Positions 1-5,957 of a DNA stretch of 11,339 nucleotides are shown here, piece after piece (positions within the stretch are counted from its first letter, which is position 1; each line of letters opens with the position of its first letter). The stretch covers positions 1 through 11,339 of the forward strand of contig JBGPSQ010000082.1 in the NCBI GenBank assembly GCA_041490205.1. Direction: 5' to 3'. The notes under the pieces were generated by a model, which did not search any database, was not told where the DNA came from, and worked only from the letters and a program-made list of their open reading frames with translations. The translations under genes were made by a program, and so were the position numbers. This stretch comes from DATDDB01 sp041490205 (lineage in GTDB: Bacteria; Pseudomonadota; Gammaproteobacteria; Burkholderiales; Gallionellaceae).

Positions 1-348
1 CACTTCCACGGAGCGCACCTGTCCCATGTTGACGATTTCAACGGATTCAATAGGGTATGGCCAGCGCCAGTGCGGGCCAGGTAGGGTCGCTTCGGTGAAT
101 TTCCCGAAGCGCAGCACGACGCCGCGTTGGCTGGGATCCACGATATAAAAACCGCTGCCTATCCACACCAGCACGACAATTGCGACGATCAGGCTGATGC
201 CGCCACCCATCCCGCCCGAGGTGCCGCCACCACCGCCCTTACCCCCAAAGAATCCGGAAAGCTTGCGGTTAAAACTGCGCAGCATCTCTTCCAGGTCGGG
301 CGGGCCGCCGTTTTTCTTGTTGCCCCATTGCGGGTCGTTAAGTGCCAT
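1..348 (-). CDS. hflK: HflK, FtsH regulator subunit (5' part only, cut by window edge)
   Basis: Only the first 116 codons are present; the gene runs off the left edge. HflK is an SPFH/prohibitin-family protein that forms a large membrane complex with HflC and modulates the FtsH protease, with its bulk in the periplasm. The translation opens with MALNDPQWG, then a GPPDLEEMLR stretch, a glycine-rich linker (about residues 35-50), one membrane segment (about 51-70, ISLIVAIVVLVW) and the start of the SPFH domain (DPSQRGVVLRFGKF, then GPHWRWPYPIESVE). This order is diagnostic of proteobacterial HflK. The ATG at 348-346 has an AGGG ribosome-binding site seven bases upstream and lies 26 bases after the hflX stop, so the two are probably cotranscribed. 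hflC would be expected next, outside the window. The frame is visible only on reading the minus strand at the edge. Confidence 0.93.
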   Translation of the reverse strand, partial: MALNDPQWGNKKNGGPPDLEEMLRSFNRKLSGFFGGKGGGGGTSGGMGGGISLIVAIVVLVWIGSGFYIVDPSQRGVVLRFGKFTEATLPGPHWRWPYPIESVEIVNMGQVRSVEV

Positions 349-374
349 AAATCTGCCCTGCCCTTTTCAATTGA

Positions 375-1514
375 TCAATTGTCGTTCAGCGGATGCCATT
401 CCTGCGCCTGGGGTTCCGGTTTCTGCGCGTCGCGCGCTTCAGTCAGCACAGTCCTCAAGCCGTCCAGTCCTGCGCCGGTCTTCGCGCTCAAGCGAACGTT
501 ATTGATTTTACCATACTCGTCGCGCTCAACACCCGCTTCCGTCCCCTGCAAATCGATCTTGTTATAAACCAGTATTTGCGGTATGTCCTGCGCCCCAATC
601 TCCGCCAGCACCTTGTTCACTTCGGCCACCTGGCTGCGCCACTCCGGATTGCTTGCGTCCACCACATGCAGCAGCAGGTCGGCCTGGGCCGTTTCTTCCA
701 GCGTGCCGCGAAAGGCCGCCACCAGACCATGCGGCAGGTGGCGGATAAAGCCCACCGTGTCGGACAACACCACTTGCCGCCGGCTCTCCCCTTCCAGGAA
801 TATTTTCCGGGCGGTGGTGTCCAGTGTGGCGAACAACTGGTTGGCGGCATAGGTGTTGGCGTTGGTCAGCCGGTTGAACATCGTGGATTTGCCCGCATTG
901 GTGTAACCGACGATGGAAACCGACATGACGTCGGAACGGTCGCGGGCGCGGCGCTGTACCTCACGGTGGCGCTTGGCCTGGCGCAGCCTATCGTTCAGCA
1001 GGTTAACCCGGCGATCCAGCTTGCGCTTGTCCAGCTCAAGCTGCGTTTCGCCCGGCCCGCGCGCGCCCACGGCATAGCGCTGCTGTTCCATATCGGTATT
1101 CATCCCGACCAGTCGGGTTGAAAGGTATTTGAGTTGCGCCAGTTCCACCTGCATCTTGCCTTCATGGCTTTTTGCGCGCAGCGCGAAAATGTCCAGGATC
1201 AGCATGGTGCGGTCTATTACCCGCACCTTGATTTTCTCTGATAAATTGCGCATCTGCGCGGGGGAAAGGTCGTGGTTGAAGATCACCAGCGGCGCCTCAA
1301 GCCGTTCCACGATCTCGGCGATTTCCTCCACCTTGCCGCTACCGGCGTAGGTGGCAGCATCGGGGCGCTGGCGCTTGCCTTCCACCAGCGCAAGCACGCT
1401 CACACCTGCACTTTCGGCGAGCAGGCGCAGTTCCTGCAGGCTTTCCGCGTAGTCCGGTTCGCCAAAATCCAGGCTGACCAGCACCGCTGCATTAGCGGCA
1501 GTCTGGTCCGGCAT
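375..1514 (-). CDS. hflX: HflX, ribosome-associated GTPase
   Basis: A 379-residue GTPase of the HflX/Obg-related family, which binds the 50S subunit and splits stalled or hibernating ribosomes. The N-terminal HflX domain (about 10-110) is followed by a helical linker with the family signature GPGETQLE (153-160) and a G domain: G1 GYTNAGKST (203-211), G3 DTVGFI (252-257), G4 NKID (318-321) and G5 SAK (343-345). E. coli HflX is longer (about 426 residues), mainly through a C-terminal extension missing here; such short forms are common. The ATG at 1514-1512 shares one base with the hfq stop (TGATG), with GAGGA just upstream. A TTG immediately before it is a less likely start. The gene sits between hfq and hflK in the standard cluster, so coupled expression with hfq is expected. 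Confidence 0.97.
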   Translation of the reverse strand: MPDQTAANAAVLVSLDFGEPDYAESLQELRLLAESAGVSVLALVEGKRQRPDAATYAGSGKVEEIAEIVERLEAPLVIFNHDLSPAQMRNLSEKIKVRVIDRTMLILDIFALRAKSHEGKMQVELAQLKYLSTRLVGMNTDMEQQRYAVGARGPGETQLELDKRKLDRRVNLLNDRLRQAKRHREVQRRARDRSDVMSVSIVGYTNAGKSTMFNRLTNANTYAANQLFATLDTTARKIFLEGESRRQVVLSDTVGFIRHLPHGLVAAFRGTLEETAQADLLLHVVDASNPEWRSQVAEVNKVLAEIGAQDIPQILVYNKIDLQGTEAGVERDEYGKINNVRLSAKTGAGLDGLRTVLTEARDAQKPEPQAQEWHPLNDN

Positions 1515-1744
1515 CAATCCTCGTCGTACGGGATGGTGATCGCCTTGGCCGGAACGATGGTGGAGATGGCGTGCTTATAGACCATCTGGGTGATGGTGTT
1601 CTTCAACAACACCACATATTGGTCAAACGACTCGATATTGCCCTGCAACTTGATGCCGTTTACCAGGTAGATGGCGACCTGCACATGTTCCTTGCGCAAG
1701 GCATTCAGGAACGGGTCTTGTAAATGTTGCCCTTTCGTGCTCAT
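1514..1744 (-). CDS. hfq: Hfq, RNA chaperone
   Basis: A 76-residue Sm-like protein, hexameric in known homologues, that helps small RNAs pair with target mRNAs and affects RNA stability. The Sm1 region holds LQDPFLNALRKEH (8-20) and YLVNGIKLQG (26-35), and Sm2 carries the hallmark YKHA (56-59). Proximal-face residues Q9, D10, K57 and H58 are present. The rim patch is RKEH (17-20) rather than the RRER of E. coli, a form I associate with betaproteobacteria. The C-terminal tail is short, as in many species outside the enterics, and ends in acidic DED, reminiscent of the acidic tip that competes with RNA in E. coli Hfq. The ATG at 1744 has AGAGAG upstream. The stop overlaps the hflX start. The usual betaproteobacterial upstream neighbour, der, is not here; gloA is. 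Confidence 0.98.
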   Translation of the reverse strand: MSTKGQHLQDPFLNALRKEHVQVAIYLVNGIKLQGNIESFDQYVVLLKNTITQMVYKHAISTIVPAKAITIPYDED

Positions 1745-1751
1745 GATTTAC

Positions 1752-1760
1752 TCTCTTGTT
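1752..1760 (-). promoter_or_regulatory. Candidate Hfq-binding ARN motif over the hfq ribosome-binding site
   Basis: On the minus strand the hfq leader reads AAC-AAG-AGA, three consecutive A-R-N triplets, ending eight bases before the hfq ATG and overlapping the purine-rich ribosome-binding site. ARN triplets are the known ligand of the Hfq distal face in Gram-negative bacteria, and E. coli Hfq is known to repress its own translation through its 5' leader. The sequence match is seen directly; autoregulation is inferred. A nine-base purine-rich match near a ribosome-binding site is not rare. Confidence 0.35.
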
Positions 1761-1765
1761 ATAGT

Positions 1766-1781
1766 TGTACGGGTGTACGGG
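1766..1781. repeat. Tandem 8-bp repeat in the hfq leader
   Basis: TGTACGGG occurs twice head to tail on the plus strand (1766-1773 and 1774-1781). It lies 22-37 bases upstream of the hfq start, in a 163 bp gap between gloA and hfq that holds no gene. I found no convincing sigma-70 promoter in this gap: TATAAC (1757-1762, minus strand) and CATAAT lack a matching -35. The repeat could be a regulator site or slippage; no function is assigned. Confidence 0.5.
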
Positions 1782-1907
1782 TTGCTACTGTACTAAAATT
1801 TTGGGTTTAACGGAAGGGATAAATTATGGGGCGCCACCATCCCCTGTACCGTGCGTTTTGCCACTGGCGGCAGGGAGTTTCGGTAGACAAGTTGCCCCTA
1901 TATTTGT

Positions 1908-2303
1908 TCACTCACCCAGGTTCTTCTTCTGAATAAGTTCAATTTTGTATCCGTCAGGGTCGCTCAAAAAGGCAATGACCGTAGTGCCATGCTTCATCGG
2001 GCCTGCTTCACGGATGACCTTGCCGCCTTTTCTTTTTACTTCCTCGCAAGTCGCGCGGGCATCGTCCACCTCGATGGCAATATGGCCAAATCCATCCCCG
2101 AGTTCATAGCTATCCACGCCCCAATTGTAGGTAAGTTCGATGACGGCATTAGAACTCTCTTCGCCATAGCCTACAAAGGCCAGTGTGAACTTGCCTTCCG
2201 GATAATCGTGCCTGCGCAGCAGCTTCATGCCGAGGACGTTGGTGTAAAAATCAATCGACCGGTCAAGGTTACCGGTGCGAATCATGGTGTGAAGTATTCG
2301 CAT
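1908..2303 (-). CDS. gloA: Glyoxalase I (lactoylglutathione lyase)
   Basis: A 131-residue protein of the vicinal-oxygen-chelate superfamily. It isomerises the hemithioacetal of methylglyoxal and glutathione to S-lactoylglutathione, the first step of methylglyoxal detoxification in the cytosol. The four metal ligands fall exactly where E. coli GloA has them: H5, E56, H74 and E122. Family motifs include the opening MRILHTMIR, LGMKLLRR (24-31), FGHIAIEV (72-79) and SDPDGYKIELI (114-124). The length is close to the 135 residues of E. coli GloA and suggests the short Ni-type enzyme. The ATG at 2303 has GGAG about eight bases upstream. It is separated from tatD by 144 bases including a large palindrome, and from hfq by 163 bases, so it may be its own transcription unit. 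Confidence 0.97.
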   Translation of the reverse strand: MRILHTMIRTGNLDRSIDFYTNVLGMKLLRRHDYPEGKFTLAFVGYGEESSNAVIELTYNWGVDSYELGDGFGHIAIEVDDARATCEEVKRKGGKVIREAGPMKHGTTVIAFLSDPDGYKIELIQKKNLGE

Positions 2304-2329
2304 GATATTTGCTCCGCTTGATGAATTGC

Positions 2330-2396
2330 CGTAGGGCGTGTATCACGCGCCACCCGATTTATTTATGGCAAAACGGCGCATGGTACGCGCCCTACG
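2330..2396. repeat. Imperfect palindromic intergenic element (REP/MITE-like)
   Basis: Two 22-base arms (2330-2351 and 2375-2396) are inverted copies matching at 19 of 22 positions, around a 23-base AT-rich centre. The outer ends begin CGTAGGGCG and finish CGCCCTACG. On the plus strand the three imperfect positions become two G-U pairs and one C-A mismatch; on the minus-strand transcript two of them are A-C mismatches. It is not followed by a T-run in either direction, so it is not a standard terminator. It occupies the centre of the tatD-gloA gap. The shape resembles dispersed intergenic palindromes of proteobacterial genomes; copy number cannot be judged from this window, and no second copy is seen here. 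Confidence 0.75.
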
Positions 2397-2447
2397 CCTT
2401 TGATTTACGTATCAGGATACCATTGAAATGGCAGCCTGTATAAGGCC

Positions 2448-3215
2448 TCATTCCGCCCGGAACAGTCGGCGGAAATTCTCCGTGGTGGCGCGCGCTATTT
2501 CTTCAAGGGGGATGCCGCGCAGCCGCGCCAGTTCTTCGGCCACATGCCTGACATAAGCGGGCTGGTTGAGCTTGCCGCGAAACGGCACGGGCGCGAGATA
2601 AGGTGCATCGGTTTCGATCAGCATGCGATTTAAGGGAACTTGTCGCGCCACCTCTTTCAGGGCAACGGCATTCTTGAATGTGACAATGCCGGAAAAGGAA
2701 ATATAGAACCCCATATCCATGGCGGCCCGGGCGGTTTCCATATTTTCGGTGAAACAGTGCATGACGCCGCCGATGTGTTCCGCGCCCTCCTCCCTCATGA
2801 TGCGCAAAGTGTCCGCAGCAGCCTCGCGGGTATGCACGATCAGCGGCTTCCCGCATGCGCGCGCGGCGTGAATGTGGGTACGGAAACGGGTGCGCTGCCA
2901 TTCCAGGTCGCCCTTCAGGCGGAAATAATCCAGCCCGGTTTCGCCGATAGCGATGACTTTGGGATGGTTCGCCAGTTGCACCAGCAATTCCTGTGTGGGT
3001 TCGGCATCCAACTCGTGGTCGGGATGCACGCCTACGGAGGCGAAGATGTTTGCGTGCTGCTCGGCGAGCGCCAGTATCTGCGGGAATTTGTCCAGGCTGA
3101 CCCCTACGCACAAGGCCTGCCCAACGTCATTGCGCCGCATGTTCTCCAGGACTTCGCCCAGGTTTTCGGCCAGTTCCGGGAAGTTGAGGTGGCAATGGGA
3201 ATCAATGAACATCAT
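2448..3215 (-). CDS. tatD: TatD-family metal-dependent hydrolase (DNase)
   Basis: A 255-residue TIM-barrel metallohydrolase of the TatD/YcfH group, linked in E. coli to 3'-5' exonuclease activity and DNA-damage handling. Here it occupies the ycfH position downstream of holB, so a YcfH-type assignment is equally fair. Metal ligands are visible: H7 and H9 in DSHCHL, E92 in GETGLDYF, H128 in LIVHTREA, H153 in GVMHCFT and D203 in IETDAPYLAP. Two consecutive ATG codons (3215 and 3212) begin the frame; an AGG ten bases upstream favours the first slightly, while homologues usually begin with one Met before F/L-V/I-DSHCH. Only 11 bases separate it from the holB stop, so cotranscription is very likely. 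No pilZ gene lies between, unlike the Pseudomonas arrangement. Confidence 0.95.
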   Translation of the reverse strand: MMFIDSHCHLNFPELAENLGEVLENMRRNDVGQALCVGVSLDKFPQILALAEQHANIFASVGVHPDHELDAEPTQELLVQLANHPKVIAIGETGLDYFRLKGDLEWQRTRFRTHIHAARACGKPLIVHTREAAADTLRIMREEGAEHIGGVMHCFTENMETARAAMDMGFYISFSGIVTFKNAVALKEVARQVPLNRMLIETDAPYLAPVPFRGKLNQPAYVRHVAEELARLRGIPLEEIARATTENFRRLFRAE

Positions 3216-3226
3216 GATCGTGCAGC

Positions 3227-4246
3227 CTAAGCTGCCTTCTCCAGCATCATTTGCTGGTAAGACAGGAACAGTGACTCAAACAAAAGTTTCGGATTCAGGG
3301 GATGCCATGCTTCGCGCCGGGCGACCAGCAATTCCTTCTGGTAATTCGCCAGTGCGAGAGTGGAGATTTTTCCGGAAATGTTCTTGATGCGTTCGCCAAG
3401 CTCCGGGTGATACCTGATCTTGCCGGCAAGCTTTGCGCTGCCCAGGTCGTAACACCACTGCTGCAGCCAGTGGATGACCTGTGCAGGATCCATTTTCTGC
3501 AATTGCTCCGCCAGGGCGAGCGCGTCGAACTGGGCGGGCTGCCCGATTTCCTGCAAGAAACGGTTGTATTCATCCGCACCCGCGCCTTCCTCGGCCAATT
3601 TTGCCGCCGTCAGCGGCGCGAATCCTGCCTGTGCCAGCAGGCTGGCGGAATGGGCGACGCCTTGCTGCTTCAGCCACGCGAGACTTTCCTCCGGCGATGG
3701 CATGGGCATGGCCAGCGCCACACAGCGGCTCAGAATGGTGGGCAGCAGTTGCTGGGGTTTGTGCGAGACCAGGATGAGGATCATGCGCCCGCTGGGTTCC
3801 TCCAGCGTCTTGAGCAGTGCATTCGCGGCGCTGGTATTCATGGTTTCAGCCGGGTGGATCAGCACCACCCGGTGACCGCCCTGATGCGCGGAAAGATTGG
3901 CAAAATCCGACAGGGCGCGCACCTGTTCGACGGAAATCTGGCGGGAAGGTTTTTTCCTGCCCGCTTCGCGCTCTTCGCCCTCATCCGTCTCGGCCAGCGC
4001 ATCGGGCTGGAGCAGCCGGAAATCGGGATGGGTTTCCTGCGTAAACCAGTGACAGGAGGGGCAATGGTCGCAGGCTTTTCCGTCAGCCTCCGGGTTTTCG
4101 CACAACAGGGATTGTGCAAGGGTCATGGCAAAATCCAGCTTGCCTGTGCCCTGCGGCCCCTTCAGCAGGATGGCATGAGGCAGGCGTGCACGCAACCCGG
4201 CCCAGCGCTGCCAAGATTCGTCTTGCCATGGATATAATTTTGCCAT
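3227..4246 (-). CDS. holB: DNA polymerase III subunit delta prime
   Basis: A 339-residue AAA+ family clamp-loader subunit, the stator that works with delta and tau/gamma to load the beta clamp at primed DNA. A P-loop-like GPQGTGK is at 30-36; the zinc-binding cysteines C49, C59, C62 and C65 follow (the last three in CDHCPSC). LLKTLEEP (144-151) and the SRC motif (173-175) are typical of delta prime and gamma. A lysine/arginine-rich stretch (REAGRKKPSR) precedes the ISVEQVR segment. I chose ATG 4246 (MAKLYPWQDE): it follows the tmk TGA by one base (TGAAATG) and matches the usual family N terminus. An upstream in-frame ATG at 4309 lies inside tmk, has no ribosome-binding site and adds a non-conserved basic leader. 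Expression is probably coupled to tmk. Confidence 0.95.
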   Translation of the reverse strand: MAKLYPWQDESWQRWAGLRARLPHAILLKGPQGTGKLDFAMTLAQSLLCENPEADGKACDHCPSCHWFTQETHPDFRLLQPDALAETDEGEEREAGRKKPSRQISVEQVRALSDFANLSAHQGGHRVVLIHPAETMNTSAANALLKTLEEPSGRMILILVSHKPQQLLPTILSRCVALAMPMPSPEESLAWLKQQGVAHSASLLAQAGFAPLTAAKLAEEGAGADEYNRFLQEIGQPAQFDALALAEQLQKMDPAQVIHWLQQWCYDLGSAKLAGKIRYHPELGERIKNISGKISTLALANYQKELLVARREAWHPLNPKLLFESLFLSYQQMMLEKAA

Positions 4247-4247
4247 T

Positions 4248-4889
4248 TCAAAGCGATGCAATAATTTTTCCCAAATCCGCTTTAACTTCTTCCGGGGTCC
4301 TGCTGGCATCTATCAGGGCGAAACGTCCGGGATTTTTCCGGTAGCGATCCAGGTAGGCTAGCCTTACTTTTTCGAAAAAGCTGCCCTGTTCCTGTTCGAA
4401 GCGATCGAGAGATGTATTGTTCGAAAGGCGCTGGCGGGCAACTTCAATCGGGATGTCGAAAAGCAGGGTCAGGTCGGGCTGGAAGCCGCCATGCACCCAG
4501 CGCTCCAGTTGCTCCAGATTTTCCACCGGCACGCCCCTGCCCCCACCCTGATAGGCGAAGCTGGCATCGCTAAAGCGGTCCGACACCACCCAGCTTCCCC
4601 GCTGCAATGCAGGCTTGATGACCAGATCGATATGCTCCATGCGCGCAGCGAACATCAGCATGGCTTCAGTCCGGGCTTGCATGGGCTGGTTCAGCAGTAT
4701 TTCACGCAGGCGCTCCCCCAAAGGAGTGCCACCGGGCTCGCGCGTGACCAGCACATCCATCCCGCGCTGGCGCAGAGTGTCGGCAAACCAGGCCAGGTGG
4801 GTGCTTTTCCCCGCCCCATCCACGCCCTCGAAGGTGATGAATTTTGCCTTGCTCAATTTCGCCTTGCTCCTCTGGGCAACCGGGCTCAC
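4248..4889 (-). CDS. tmk: Thymidylate kinase
   Basis: This P-loop kinase converts dTMP to dTDP for DNA synthesis. The translation has FEGVDGAGKST (the P-loop), REPGGTP (the dTMP-binding DR/REPGGT motif), SDRFSDASFAYQGGGRG (DRY/F-type motif and substrate site) and a LID region near the C terminus. From the GTG at 4889 it has 213 residues; this GTG overlaps the mltG stop (GTGA) but has no ribosome-binding site. An in-frame TTG at 4856 would give a 202-residue protein starting MSKAKFITFEG, closer to family N termini, and has AGAGGAG ten bases upstream. The first 16 codons contain a 15-base tandem duplication (SKAKL then SKAKF). The start is therefore unresolved; the outer one is given. It ends one base before holB. 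Confidence 0.95.
   Translation of the reverse strand: MSPVAQRSKAKLSKAKFITFEGVDGAGKSTHLAWFADTLRQRGMDVLVTREPGGTPLGERLREILLNQPMQARTEAMLMFAARMEHIDLVIKPALQRGSWVVSDRFSDASFAYQGGGRGVPVENLEQLERWVHGGFQPDLTLLFDIPIEVARQRLSNNTSLDRFEQEQGSFFEKVRLAYLDRYRKNPGRFALIDASRTPEEVKADLGKIIASL
4840..4869. repeat. 15-bp tandem duplication at the tmk start
   Basis: On the minus strand GAGCAAGGCGAAATT (4869-4855) is followed at once by GAGCAAGGCAAAATT (4854-4840), 14 of 15 bases identical. It is in frame and encodes repeated SKAK residues at the front of Tmk. Together with the preceding AGAG it creates an AGAGGAG and an AAGG upstream of an in-frame TTG at 4856, which may serve as an alternative start. Confidence 0.85.
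4867..4873 (-). promoter_or_regulatory. Internal ribosome-binding site for the alternative tmk start
   Basis: AGAGGAG on the minus strand is ten bases before the in-frame TTG at 4856-4854. The GTG start at 4889 has no comparable site and would rely on coupling to mltG termination. This site is the main argument for the shorter Tmk. Confidence 0.45.
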
Positions 4890-5881
4890 TTTTGATGCAA
4901 CTGGTAGTGGTTGACTGCTCTGTTGTGTTTCTCAAGCGTACTGGAAAATTCGGAACTGCCGTCTCCGCGCGCAACAAAATATAGGGCATCCGTTTTCGCC
5001 GGGTGCAGGGCGGCATGCAGCGAAGCCAGTCCCGGCAAGGCAATCGGAGTTGGCGTCAGACCTGCCCGTGTGTAGGTATTGTAAGGCGTATCCTTCAGCA
5101 GATCGCGCTTGCGCAAATTGCCGTCGAATTTTTCCCCGATGCCATAGATGACGCTGGGATCGGTTTGCAGCCTCATGCCCTTGCGCAAGCGGTTTGTGAA
5201 CACGCCTGCAATCATGTCGCGGTCTTGCGCCTTGCCGGTTTCCTTTTCCACGATGGAAGCGAGGGTCAGTGCCTGGTAGGGAGATTCCAGGGGTAAGTCA
5301 GTATCGCGCCCCTGCCAGGCTTCCTGCAAATGCCGTTGCATGGTTTGATAGGCACGCCGGTATATGACCAGGTCGCTGGAACCCTTGGCATAGTAGTACG
5401 TGTCGGGAAAAAACAGTCCCTCCGCCTGTTTTTCGGAAGCGCCTATGCGCTGCATTATTTCCTCTTCGGACAAGGAGGCGCTGTCATGGCGCAGACCCGG
5501 GTCGGCTTGCATCGCCGCGCGGAATTCCCGGAAAGTCCAGCCTTCGATGATGCCGATCTCACCCTGGCTCACCTGCCCCTTTACCAGCATGTCCAGCAAT
5601 CCCAGCATTGAGACGGACGACTCCAACTCGTAGTTGCCCGCCTTGATCTGCCCCGACTTGCCCAGCACGCGCGCGAGCAGGACGAATGCCTGGTCGCTTG
5701 GGATCAATCCGGACTGCTGGAACTGTCTGGCCGCGCTTTTCAGGCTGGCGCCCTGGTTCAGGGAAAAGGCAAAAGGTTGCGTTGGCAGGGGCAGCGGGCG
5801 AGTCGCATAATATGCGGCGCCCCCGGCCATTGATAGCAGCAGGAAAAAAAACAGGAACAGCAGGCGTTTAATCCGGCGCAT
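4886..5881 (-). CDS. mltG: MltG, endolytic murein transglycosylase
   Basis: A 331-residue inner-membrane enzyme of the YceG-like family that cleaves nascent glycan strands and is thought to set their length. An N-terminal basic start (MRRIKR) and a single hydrophobic segment (about 7-25) anchor it; a LysM-like region follows (about 38-105, including LKSAARQFQQSGLI and IKAGNYEL). The catalytic domain has EGLFFPDTYYY (154-164), LASIVEKET (208-216) with the catalytic glutamate E212, equivalent to E218 of E. coli, and MRLQTDPSVIYG (236-247). ATG 5881 fits the family, although its ribosome-binding site is weak. It stands between fabF and tmk as in E. coli, but pabC, which lies between fabF and mltG there, is absent. 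The stop overlaps the possible GTG start of tmk by two bases. Confidence 0.96.
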   Translation of the reverse strand: MRRIKRLLFLFFFLLLSMAGGAAYYATRPLPLPTQPFAFSLNQGASLKSAARQFQQSGLIPSDQAFVLLARVLGKSGQIKAGNYELESSVSMLGLLDMLVKGQVSQGEIGIIEGWTFREFRAAMQADPGLRHDSASLSEEEIMQRIGASEKQAEGLFFPDTYYYAKGSSDLVIYRRAYQTMQRHLQEAWQGRDTDLPLESPYQALTLASIVEKETGKAQDRDMIAGVFTNRLRKGMRLQTDPSVIYGIGEKFDGNLRKRDLLKDTPYNTYTRAGLTPTPIALPGLASLHAALHPAKTDALYFVARGDGSSEFSSTLEKHNRAVNHYQLHQK

Positions 5882-5901
5882 AGTCGGGCCATTTGTTTAA
5901 A

Positions 5902-5946
5902 CATGCTGGCCTGGCAATTTCTGGTTGCACGCCCTTGACCAGCATG
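5902..5946. repeat. Inverted repeat in the fabF-mltG gap
   Basis: CATGCTGG (5902-5909) and CCAGCATG (5939-5946) are perfect inverted 8-base arms around a 29-base loop, inside which GCAA and TTGC could add a short second stem. On the transcribed strand the hairpin is followed by TTTAAAC rather than a U-tract, so it is at best a partial attenuator or an RNA-processing or stability element between the lipid genes and mltG. The function is inferred only. Confidence 0.4.
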
Positions 5947-5957
5947 GGGGTTAGTCG

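Noticed and set aside
393..1121. A 242-codon plus-strand frame opposite hflX
   Set aside because: It lies entirely within hflX, whose G motifs are intact on the other strand; no domain is recognisable.
1782..1907. Promoter or terminator in the gap between gloA and hfq
   Set aside because: CATAAT and TATAAC resemble -10 boxes but have no acceptable -35 partner, and the GGGG/CCCC pairing near 1828-1844 is only four bases without a U-tract.
3302..4237. A 311-codon open frame on the plus strand, antisense to holB
   Set aside because: Same reasoning: it mirrors holB, shows low-complexity composition and has no family motifs.
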